A stretch of DNA of 25,089 bases from an uncultured Eubacteriales bacterium (lineage in GTDB: Bacteria > Bacillota > Clostridia > Oscillospirales > Acutalibacteraceae): NCBI GenBank assembly GCA_934444695.1, contig CAKSDF010000011.1, positions 1-25,089 on the forward strand. The letters run 5' to 3'. Below the pieces are notes generated by a model. It saw only the letters and a list, made by a program, of their open reading frames with translations, was not told the origin of the DNA and made no database searches. This document shows, one piece after another, positions 14,471 to 21,137 of the stretch. The first letter of the stretch is position 1. The number at the start of each line of letters is the position of its first letter. Made by a program: the position numbers and the translations under genes.

Positions 14471-14521
14471 AATAAACAAATTTGACAAACTTTGTTTATT
14501 GTTAACATAACAATCTGTCAA
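14471..14521. promoter_or_regulatory. Overlapping palindromes in the spo0A upstream region
   Basis: AATAAACAAA (14471-14480) and TTTGTTTATT (14491-14500) are perfect inverted arms 10 bases apart. ATTGTTA-ACA-TAACAAT (14498-14514) overlaps them. TTGACA (14482) and TGTCAA (14516) add a third dyad. Promoter-like pairs can be read on both strands, so this may be an operator or a divergent promoter region. No known box matches exactly; the TGTCAA cores resemble a 0A box only loosely. Confidence 0.45.
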
Positions 14522-14548
14522 TATGAAAAAATAGTAGTATACAAATAC

Positions 14549-14656
14549 GATATTGCCCATACCTGCCGAAATGAAACTATATCGACTTTTCTCATAGATA
14601 CAGTTACGGCAATATCCCGGTCATACCGCTGAGGCCGTCTCGGCAAGGCCGAGACC
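14549..14656 (-). promoter_or_regulatory. Nested hairpins, possible leader or small RNA
   Basis: GATATTGCC (14549-14557) pairs with GGCAATATC (14608-14616). Nested inside, AACTATATC pairs with GATACAGTT, with one G-U in minus-strand RNA. Next to them GTCTCGGC-AAG-GCCGAGAC forms a perfect 8-bp hairpin (about 14637-14655). The segment lies between the cobB terminator and spo0A. There is no match to a riboswitch I can recall. Confidence 0.4.
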
Positions 14657-14683
14657 GGAGGGAACAGCAACCCGCCATTTCAC

Positions 14684-14750
14684 AAAAAAAACAAAGCCGA
14701 TCATATGAAAGCACCCGTTTCTTTTCATCGGGCCTCCCTCCGATCGGCTT
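14684..14750 (-). terminator. Terminator of the sirtuin transcript
   Basis: On the minus strand AAGCCGATC (14750-14742) pairs perfectly with GATCGGCTT (14702-14694), enclosing a second CCCG/CGGG stem. It is followed by TGTTTTTTTT. It lies about 280 bases beyond the sirtuin stop. Confidence 0.8.
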
Positions 14751-15033
14751 GTGCCGATTGCCTCAGCTCCATTAAGCGACAGCGGTAATCGACCACCTAA
14801 ACATAAATCATCCGCAAAATAAATCATCTGCGGCAGCGCTTACCGACATCACGGTGCAGCATCAATCGCAGCAAAAACGGCTGTATCAGCAACTCTTGAT
14901 CTATCTGCCGTTGAAAACTCATTAAAATACAACAGTCTTAAATCCTGCCCCGCCACCCTTTCTCCGCAACTCTTTCTCCACAAAAAAGACCGACAGATCT
15001 GCAAACGCGCAGTAAATAAAAGCCTGCTAAAAC
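14751..15033. other. 3' untranslated spacer with short tandem duplications
   Basis: No gene. A 16-base tandem pair starting ATAAATCATCYGC lies at 14803-14831, and a 14-base pair (CCCTTTCTCCGCAA, CTCTTTCTCCACAA) at 14956-14983. A 68-codon minus-strand frame at 14621-14827 runs through the terminator and is not credible. Confidence 0.5.
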
Positions 15034-15762
15034 CTACCCTACTACCCTTTCAAGCACCTCTCCGATGTTCTGATGAAACACAAGATCAGCCCTGCTGTCT
15101 AAAGGCGTGCTGTCACGGTTTATAACCACAATGTGCTTGCCCGAAAAGAATCTGACCAGTCCCGCCGCCGGATAAACCGCCATGGAAGTTCCTCCGATTA
15201 TTAGCAGATCGGCCGAGGTTATGGCCTTTGCCGCCGACGAAAGAGCCTCGTTGTCAAGCTGTTCCCCATAAAGTACCACATCGGGTTTAAGCACACCGCC
15301 GCAGGCACATTTAGGAACGCATCGGCTGTCATTTATAATCTGTTCTTTAGTGTACTTTGCCCCGCATTCAAGACAGGTGTAGCTTGCAGATGTTCCGTGA
15401 AGTTCGATGACCTTGCGACTCCCTGCAGCCCTGTGCAGCCCGTCGATGTTCTGGGTAATGACGGTCACATTTTTGCCGCCATTTTCGAGCTTTGCAAGGG
15501 CCTTGTGAGCGGCGTTCGGCAGAGCATCGGCAAGGAAAAATTCCCGATAGAACCGATAAAAGAGCTCGGTATCGCCGAAAAAGCAATCTCTGCTCAGAAT
15601 TTCTTCAGGCGGGCAGCCGAAATTTTTGGCGGTAAAATATATTCCGTCCTTGCTGCGGTAATCCTTAAGCCCGCTCTCGGTAGACACCCCTGCCCCACCG
15701 AAAAAGGCAATACTCTCCGCTTCTTTAAGAAACCCCGCCAGCACCTCAATTTTTTCGTTCAT
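15034..15762 (-). CDS. cobB: NAD-dependent protein deacylase, sirtuin family
   Basis: A 242-residue SIR2-family enzyme that removes acyl groups from lysines using NAD+, giving nicotinamide and O-acyl-ADP-ribose. Motifs: GGAGVSTESG for NAD binding, DYRS in place of the common DFRS, TQNIDGLH, the catalytic H122 in ELHG, a structural zinc site with C130, C133 and then C152-A-C154 (a CxC second half), KPDVVLYGE, and GGTSMAVYPAA. Substrates are likely metabolic proteins such as acetyl-CoA synthetase, but nothing in the neighbourhood confirms this. The start is ATG 15762, with GGGAGAG 7 bases upstream. A small ORF ends 21 bases before it. The gene symbol follows general bacterial usage. Confidence 0.92.
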   Translation of the reverse strand: MNEKIEVLAGFLKEAESIAFFGGAGVSTESGLKDYRSKDGIYFTAKNFGCPPEEILSRDCFFGDTELFYRFYREFFLADALPNAAHKALAKLENGGKNVTVITQNIDGLHRAAGSRKVIELHGTSASYTCLECGAKYTKEQIINDSRCVPKCACGGVLKPDVVLYGEQLDNEALSSAAKAITSADLLIIGGTSMAVYPAAGLVRFFSGKHIVVINRDSTPLDSRADLVFHQNIGEVLERVVG

Positions 15763-15783
15763 ATAAAAACTCTCCCTGTACTC

Positions 15784-16035
15784 TCAAGGCATTTGTGATT
15801 CCTTTAATTGCATAAGCAATAGATGGTCTCTCACTCTTTTAAACTGATTTGCTGCCTCTTTCGGCATATCAAACCATCTCAAACGACCTGCTGCAGCCGC
15901 CTGTTCCATCATATATATCAAGATAATTTTATCATAAACCCTCTGATAATTCAACATTCCTCTCACTGCAATTCCCTTTTCGCCCCTCAAAAAGTCTTTG
16001 CAAGCGCTTTTCCATTGGCACAGCTGCTTTTCCAT
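15784..16035 (-). CDS. Small hypothetical protein, 83 residues (doubtful)
   Basis: An open frame directly upstream of the sirtuin gene, in the same direction. The product is basic and helical in character (SACKDFLRGEKG, YQRVYDKIILIYMMEQAAAA, QFKRVRDHLLLMQLKESQMP), with no signal peptide and no family I recognise. For: it fills the space exactly and the residue pattern is protein-like rather than random. Against: the only SD-like sequence (AAAGGGG) is 13 bases from the ATG and is buried in a strong hairpin with a U tract, and no promoter is evident between that hairpin and the ORF. It could be a decayed gene, or a later start may be used. Confidence 0.4.
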   Translation of the reverse strand: MEKQLCQWKSACKDFLRGEKGIAVRGMLNYQRVYDKIILIYMMEQAAAAGRLRWFDMPKEAANQFKRVRDHLLLMQLKESQMP

Positions 16036-16082
16036 ATATGCAAAAACACCCCTTTGCCGGCGGCATTTAAGGAGTGTTTTTT
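16036..16082. terminator. Bidirectional terminator-like hairpin
   Basis: AAAACACCCCTT (16043-16054) and AAGGAGTGTTTT (16069-16080) form a 12-bp stem with an inner TGCC-GGC-GGCA hairpin. In minus-strand RNA the one imperfect position is a wobble pair. T tracts flank it on both strands. On the minus strand it probably ends the transcript of the large repeat protein. Confidence 0.7.
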
Positions 16083-16208
16083 ACTTATTAGAAATATGCA
16101 GCAGGGTGGTTTTGTTGTTTCTGCAAGACACCTTTAAGTTTTAACAAGGCAGCTTTATTGAGTCAGCAAAACTTTTTCGGAATAGATAGTGCTGCACATC
16201 AGATTTTT

Positions 16209-16280
16209 GCTGTTTTGAAATACAGCGCGATTCAATAAGGTGTTTAGCTGTTTTAGAACAAACCGAGCGGTTCAGCAAGG
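16209..16280. repeat. Imperfect direct repeat after the large repeat-protein gene
   Basis: Two diverged units begin GCTGTTTT and end CAATAAGG or CAGCAAGG, at 16209-16240 and 16247-16280. A third partial relative may lie at 16141-16168. There is no coding potential. Confidence 0.5.
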
Positions 16281-16285
16281 GATTT

Positions 16286-19219
16286 TCAGCTTTTCTTTTT
16301 GACCGTTACGGTTATGGCACCGAGCTTTGACGAGGTTATATATGCGCCGTTTAATGTGCCTGCCGGCATAAATGTAACCGTTCCGCTTCCCGCTATCGCC
16401 ATATCAAGACTTTGCGCCGAAAAGCTTCCGCCGGTTACGCCGGTTATCGTTTGGGGTGCAAACTTAAACTCGGCGGTCATGGCAACGTTCGAATTGTTTT
16501 TGACCGAAATGGTGTTTTGTCCGCTGTTCGATGCCGTCCAGGCACCGCTCGAGCTGTTCCATTTATGGCCGTCTTTATCCCATGTCGGTGAATTCGGAGT
16601 ATACTTGAAATCGAGGCTCCCCCATGTAACCGCTACCGAATAGGTTTCGGCCGTCCAGTTTGCATAAAGGGTCAGATTTCCGGCCACCGAATAGTTCGAA
16701 ATTGCAGGCGCACCGTTTTTATCGTAATACATGGTTCCGCCGTTTGCCGAGGTATACCATCCGTTAAAGATATATCCCAACCTTGCGGGCGGCGTGGTTG
16801 AAATGGCGGGCAAAGCCGATCCGTAGGTCACGTTCAATGAGGTCGTCTGACCGCCGTTTCCCCCGTTTGCATTAAACGAGATGGTGTAGGTGTTGATTGC
16901 AAACTGGGCATACAGGGTCGTATTTGATGTTTTATCATAATTCCGTGCGCTTGCGCCTGCCTTTGTATAATACTGGGTCCCGCCGGTCTGCGCATCATAC
17001 CATCCGGTGAAGGAATATCCGGTCTTTACCGGGGCGGTGGCAGAAATTGCGGGCATCGCGGAACCGTATGTGGCCGTTACATTTGCCGTTTGTCCGCCGC
17101 TTCCGCCGTTAGCAGATGCATTGAATGATACGGTGTATTTATTGGCCGTAAACTGAGCGTACAGGGTCGTATTTGAGGTTTTATCATAATTCCGTGCGCT
17201 TGCGCCTGTTGCCGTATAATACTGGGTCCCGCCGGTCTGCGCATCATACCATCCGGTGAAGGAATATCCGGTCTTTACCGGGGCGGTGGTGGAAATAGCG
17301 GGCATTGCGGAGCCGTATGTGGCCGTTACGTTTGCCGTTTGTCCGCCGCTTCCTCCGTTGGCAGATGCGTTGAATGAAACGGTGTAGGTGTTGGCTGCCC
17401 AGTGTGCCTCGAGGGTGGTATTGGTCAAGGTGTTCCAGCGGTAAAAATCGGTGTCGTAATTCGTGTATCCGTCAACCGCCCCGATGATATTTCCGTCAAC
17501 ATCAACTATCTTGGTATCTGTTCCGGGGATATAATATCCCGTGCAGGTATAACCGGGTCGTGTGCACGCCGTAAAAGCCGTGCGATTGGCATCGCGTCCG
17601 TTGATCATATTGTATTTTATTGAGCCGCCCGATCCGCCGTTTCCGCTTAAGGTTATGGAAAAATCAACGCCGAAAGCATATCCGTCATCGAGATTGACTC
17701 CGAGATTTTTGCCTTGGCCCTCATAGTCGTTGGTCGTGGATGCTTCGAGATTTGCGCCGCCTTTTGTTGCAACATATACCCAGTCGCTTTTTTTCGTGGG
17801 ATCCGAGGCATCGCCTCCGGCTCCGCCGTTTGCGGCACGAGGGGCTCCCGAATTTTGATTTTCCATATTGCCGCCGATTCCGCCTGCTCCGCCGGTATAG
17901 CTCGGACTGCCGGGATCGCTTCCGACAGCTTCGGACTGCGCCTTTTCAAGGTTACCGTTATATGTTCCTTCGCTGGGTATTGCATAGGTGTGTGCATACC
18001 ATTCATCGTGCTCGTGGTGAGCGTCGTAGTAGCTCATTATTTTATAGCATTGGCCGGGGTTTTCGGCGTTTTGAGAATACAGTCCCGCCCAACCGGTTTT
18101 ATCTCCTGCGCCGCTTCCGCCGCCTCCCGAAAAGCAGTGTACAAGCCAGCCGTTTGTATCGTACCAACGATAGTATCCGGAGGCACCGCCTCCGCCGCCT
18201 CCGCCGCCGCTGCCCGAGCTTCCGACTCCGGCCGAGGCAAATCCGCTACCGCCTCCGGCTCCTCCTGCTCCTCCGTCAGCCACAAAAGGTCCCGGAATTG
18301 AATCGCCGCCGTTTCGACAGCTGATCGAATAAGAAGAATAACCGCCGTAGGCGTATCTTCCGCCGCTTGCCTGCCATTCCTGAGGAACAGAGCTTTGTAC
18401 GTTTCCGGCTGTTGCGGTGACCTTTACCGATCCCATTATCCATACCGATCCGCAGCCTTCGGTATCCGGACCGAGTGTTCCGTCCGCTCCGTTTGAACCG
18501 GCAAGGCCGTCGTATCCTGATGCTCCGGGTGCCGGATCGTTTCCTCTGTTGCCGTTCCATGCTAAGGTTTGGGATGCACCACCGGCACCGCCGGTTCCGC
18601 CGGTTCCGCCCGTTCCGCCTATTCCCGATCCGGGAGCACCGCCGCCGTTTCCGCCGGTTCCGCCCGATCCGGTAATTATCCAGTCACAATCCCCTTCATA
18701 GTACGAGTCTCCGCCGGCCGACCCCGCGGTTGAGGTACCTGCATTTCCTCCCGTGGCAACAAGGTTACCGTCGCCCAAAAGTACAAGGCTTGAACCGGCC
18801 TTATGATGTATTCCGGCTCCGCCTCCGACGGTACCGTTTCCGTTTCGACCTTTACAGGTGAGCGTACAGCCCTTTTTGATTTCGATTATAATAGTGTCTC
18901 CGTCGTGTACCGTAAGGCCGCAGCCCCATCCGGCAAATCCGCCGGTGGCCGCTCCGTCAAAGGTAAGATCTTTGTCAACATAATAGTAACCGTGGCGGAA
19001 GCCGTCGCCTACTCCGTAGGTATCACATCCGCACAGCATTTTCGTGTTATCAAAGCCTTCGAGAGATTTAATTTCACCATCGGCGGCAAGAGCAGATATG
19101 CTGCCCACATCGGCGATCTTTGAAAAAATGCCGACCGAGGGACATCCCATTATTATGACAAGCAAAGATAGGGTTATGGAAATTATTCTTTTAAGTCGAT
19201 TGTTTTTCTTACAAAGCAA
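16286..19219 (-). CDS. Large secreted glycine-rich protein with InlB-type repeats
   Basis: About 977 residues, probably extracellular or on the cell surface. A signal peptide (MLCKKNNRLKR, hydrophobic core) ends near ALAA at residue 45. Residues about 47-180 form a non-repetitive domain with several cysteines. Residues 180-500 are extremely glycine-rich (GGTGGTGGTGGAGG, GGGGGGGG) with a short collagen-like Gly-X-Y run. A diverged repeat at about 520-608 precedes three 82-residue repeats (610-691, 692-773, 774-855) of the InlB B-repeat/Listeria-Bacteroides type, with YTVSFNA, TGYSFTGWYD and NTTLYAQF. The final about 120 residues form a beta-rich tail without LPXTG, dockerin or SLH motif. The start is TTG 19219, 7 bases after GGGAGG; the GTG at 19273 has no SD. 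A consensus promoter lies upstream. Adhesion is the likely role (inference). Confidence 0.85.
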   Translation of the reverse strand: MLCKKNNRLKRIISITLSLLVIIMGCPSVGIFSKIADVGSISALAADGEIKSLEGFDNTKMLCGCDTYGVGDGFRHGYYYVDKDLTFDGAATGGFAGWGCGLTVHDGDTIIIEIKKGCTLTCKGRNGNGTVGGGAGIHHKAGSSLVLLGDGNLVATGGNAGTSTAGSAGGDSYYEGDCDWIITGSGGTGGNGGGAPGSGIGGTGGTGGTGGAGGASQTLAWNGNRGNDPAPGASGYDGLAGSNGADGTLGPDTEGCGSVWIMGSVKVTATAGNVQSSVPQEWQASGGRYAYGGYSSYSISCRNGGDSIPGPFVADGGAGGAGGGSGFASAGVGSSGSGGGGGGGGASGYYRWYDTNGWLVHCFSGGGGSGAGDKTGWAGLYSQNAENPGQCYKIMSYYDAHHEHDEWYAHTYAIPSEGTYNGNLEKAQSEAVGSDPGSPSYTGGAGGIGGNMENQNSGAPRAANGGAGGDASDPTKKSDWVYVATKGGANLEASTTNDYEGQGKNLGVNLDDGYAFGVDFSITLSGNGGSGGSIKYNMINGRDANRTAFTACTRPGYTCTGYYIPGTDTKIVDVDGNIIGAVDGYTNYDTDFYRWNTLTNTTLEAHWAANTYTVSFNASANGGSGGQTANVTATYGSAMPAISTTAPVKTGYSFTGWYDAQTGGTQYYTATGASARNYDKTSNTTLYAQFTANKYTVSFNASANGGSGGQTANVTATYGSAMPAISATAPVKTGYSFTGWYDAQTGGTQYYTKAGASARNYDKTSNTTLYAQFAINTYTISFNANGGNGGQTTSLNVTYGSALPAISTTPPARLGYIFNGWYTSANGGTMYYDKNGAPAISNYSVAGNLTLYANWTAETYSVAVTWGSLDFKYTPNSPTWDKDGHKWNSSSGAWTASNSGQNTISVKNNSNVAMTAEFKFAPQTITGVTGGSFSAQSLDMAIAGSGTVTFMPAGTLNGAYITSSKLGAITVTVKKKS
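16901..17392 (-). repeat. Two near-identical 246-bp tandem repeats inside the repeat-protein gene
   Basis: Units 17147-17392 and 16901-17146 encode InlB-type repeats that differ at only a few residues (for example TATGAS versus TKAGAS, STTAP versus SATAP). The DNA is also almost identical, including synonymous positions, so the duplication is recent or kept alike by recombination. The third unit (16655-16900) is clearly diverged. Confidence 0.9.
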
Positions 19220-19306
19220 AGAGATTCCTCCCGCAAAGAGCCAAAAGACCCGTATATTTTTATTTATTCTCACAAGGGTATAATTATACTTATAATTCTT
19301 TTGGTA

Positions 19307-19335
19307 ATTATATCTGAAGAAAATGATTTTGTCAA
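19307..19335 (-). promoter_or_regulatory. Consensus sigma-A promoter of the large repeat-protein gene
   Basis: On the minus strand, TTGACA (19335-19330), 17 bases, TATAAT (19312-19307). Both are perfect matches. The leader to the TTG start at 19219 is about 80 bases. The flanking spacer 19336-19467 is AT-rich and has no gene. Confidence 0.85.
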
Positions 19336-19464
19336 CAATATTTTTAAAAAATTTTGTATTATGTTGTTTTCAGTTGTGCATAATGCTGATTTTTGTTGTA
19401 AAAAAAGGATAAATGGGCATTTGATCCAACTACTGTTGTCCATACATCGGATTATTTCAATCTT

Positions 19465-19517
19465 CAATCAAAAAAATCGGAAGAAAAAAGCGCGTCAGGC
19501 ACTCGTTTCTCCCGATT
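19465..19517 (-). terminator. Terminator downstream of the dockerin lysozyme-like gene
   Basis: On the minus strand AATCGGGAGAAA (19517-19506) pairs with TTTCTTCCGATT (19486-19475), 12 bp with one G-U, followed by T6-T7. It lies about 160 bases after the stop of the gene at 19680. A small GGCGCT-TTTC-AGCGCC hairpin (19655-19670) sits between them without a U tract. Confidence 0.8.
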
Positions 19518-19679
19518 AATCTGTCTGTTATTTTGCGGTTGAGCTTTAAACAAACGTTCACATGGTGTTGCCGTTATTTCCGAAAATGTTTTTTAAAATC
19601 AGATTCCCGGTCATTGCTCGGCATCGTCCCACCCTTTGCGCAGGGCAAGCATCCGGCGCTTTTCAGCGCCCTTAATATC

Positions 19680-20981
19680 TTAAAATCCTTCGATCACGTT
19701 AACCGCTCTTTGGAGTGTAAGCAGCGCGTCTTTAACCGTTACTCCGCCGATAAAATCGACATTTGCCGTATAAAACTGCTTTTCCGAAAACACCCTGCCG
19801 CCTATGCTGTTCTGAAGGGTCATAAGGGCATCATTGACCGACACCTGACCGTCGCTGTCAACATCACCGAGTGTCACGATCTCGCAGTCGTAGTCGACCG
19901 TGACATAATCCTTATAGCAATATCCGTTTACCACAAATCCGTTCATATCAAGCCGCACGGGATACCAGTCTCCCGCCATACCGTCGGTAAGCACAAGGCG
20001 CGTTCCGCCGTTTACTTCACCGATTATTGTGTCATTGGTCGAAGGACCGGTTCTCACGCGGACGTTTGTTTTTCCGTCGGTAATGTGGGCAAGGGTTACC
20101 CTGTTTACCCGCTTGGTGCTATCGTCGGGTGCAGAGGGATCAACCGTATCTTTGTATTGCTCATACATCCTAAGGGCCTCGTTTTTTTCGTTGACATTAA
20201 GCCTCAACCACACTCCGGCCTGCACCTCGCTGCTGCATCCGCCGAAATACCTCATGGTTTTTCCGTCAAGGCCGTAATCCCGCACTATCCAGGAGGAATC
20301 GTTATACATCCTTTCCCCTTCATAGTCGCCGGCAATGCCCGATTCGTTATAGATAGCCTCGATAAGCTCAGGCTCCGAATGTCCCGAAAATCCGCCGATT
20401 TTTTCAAAGGCACGTCCGAAAACATTCATTGCTCCGCCCACTCCGTGCTGAAGGGCGCGGGACCACACGACATTTTTGAGTGCGATGGTATAGCTGTTGA
20501 CTTCAAATCCCAGCGACCTTAAAGATGATGCCGCCGGGTTATAGTATTTTGTACGGACATATGCTCGCTGAAGCTTTAAAAAGTAGTCACCCTTTTCGGC
20601 GGCAATGGCCTTCCATTCACTGTTGAAGGTATCGCCGTAGCCGTGATCCACATCGTAGGCGTTGCTCAGTCTCCAACCGAGAACGGTATCATACTGGGTT
20701 TCGATAAGCCATCTGAAAAAGGCTTTAGGGACATCCTGAACGCTGGAAAACTGATAGGCACCGTAGGAAACGCCGCCTGCGTCTCCCTGTCCGCTGGAAA
20801 TGACTGCGGGATTGCCGTTTGATTCGTATTTTGCCGAAAGTGCGCCGAGCATATCGAATTCCAGATCTTCCTCGGAATAGGCAAGGGCAGCAAGCCCTTC
20901 GGCAAAAATCGATGCAAAGATCACTGCGGTCGAAAAGATCAGGCACAATAGTCTTTTAAAATTTTTAGCGGTCTTGTTCAT
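19680..20981 (-). CDS. Secreted lysozyme-like hydrolase with SH3 domain and dockerin
   Basis: 433 residues. Residues 1-34 are a signal peptide (MNKTAKNFKRLL, hydrophobic core, cleavage near ALA). Residues about 40-280 form an alpha-rich catalytic-type domain starting YESNGNPAVISSGQGDAGG with SYGAYQFSS, which resembles lysozyme/chitosanase-fold domains such as those fused to some VgrG spikes; E53 is the likely catalytic acid (inference). Residues about 293-365 are a bacterial SH3 domain (TNVRVRTGPSTNDTIIGEVN). Residues 371-428 are a type I dockerin: loop 1 is DVDSDGQVSVND, while loop 2 is NVDFIGGVTVKD, where the usual acidic residue at position 5 is Ile. The likely role is cell-wall cleavage by an enzyme that can dock on a cohesin. 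The start is ATG 20981, with AAGGAG 6 bases away. Confidence 0.8.
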   Translation of the reverse strand: MNKTAKNFKRLLCLIFSTAVIFASIFAEGLAALAYSEEDLEFDMLGALSAKYESNGNPAVISSGQGDAGGVSYGAYQFSSVQDVPKAFFRWLIETQYDTVLGWRLSNAYDVDHGYGDTFNSEWKAIAAEKGDYFLKLQRAYVRTKYYNPAASSLRSLGFEVNSYTIALKNVVWSRALQHGVGGAMNVFGRAFEKIGGFSGHSEPELIEAIYNESGIAGDYEGERMYNDSSWIVRDYGLDGKTMRYFGGCSSEVQAGVWLRLNVNEKNEALRMYEQYKDTVDPSAPDDSTKRVNRVTLAHITDGKTNVRVRTGPSTNDTIIGEVNGGTRLVLTDGMAGDWYPVRLDMNGFVVNGYCYKDYVTVDYDCEIVTLGDVDSDGQVSVNDALMTLQNSIGGRVFSEKQFYTANVDFIGGVTVKDALLTLQRAVNVIEGF

Positions 20982-21137
20982 TTCTATCTCCTTAAAGGGT
21001 TTTGCAAATCAAAGGATTTTATGCAGCAGGCTTTTGACATTAAAGCAAAGCCATTTTGCAGAAAAAATTTTCATAGTAAAGCCGTTCCGACAGCGGGCAA
21101 ATCGTTTAAAATGTCAAGCTGTTTTGCATATCGGCTG

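Noticed and set aside
14621..14827. 68-codon minus-strand ORF upstream of spo0A
   Set aside because: Overlaps a strong terminator hairpin, lacks an SD and has no coherent protein pattern.
17714..18324. Plus-strand ORFs rich in Arg or Ala over the glycine-rich region
   Set aside because: Complement of GGN-rich codons leaves long open frames automatically; no start signals.
19219..19273. GTG start at 19273 for the large repeat protein
   Set aside because: No ribosome site upstream; GGGAGG lies inside this stretch, 7 bases before TTG 19219, which also gives a proper signal peptide.
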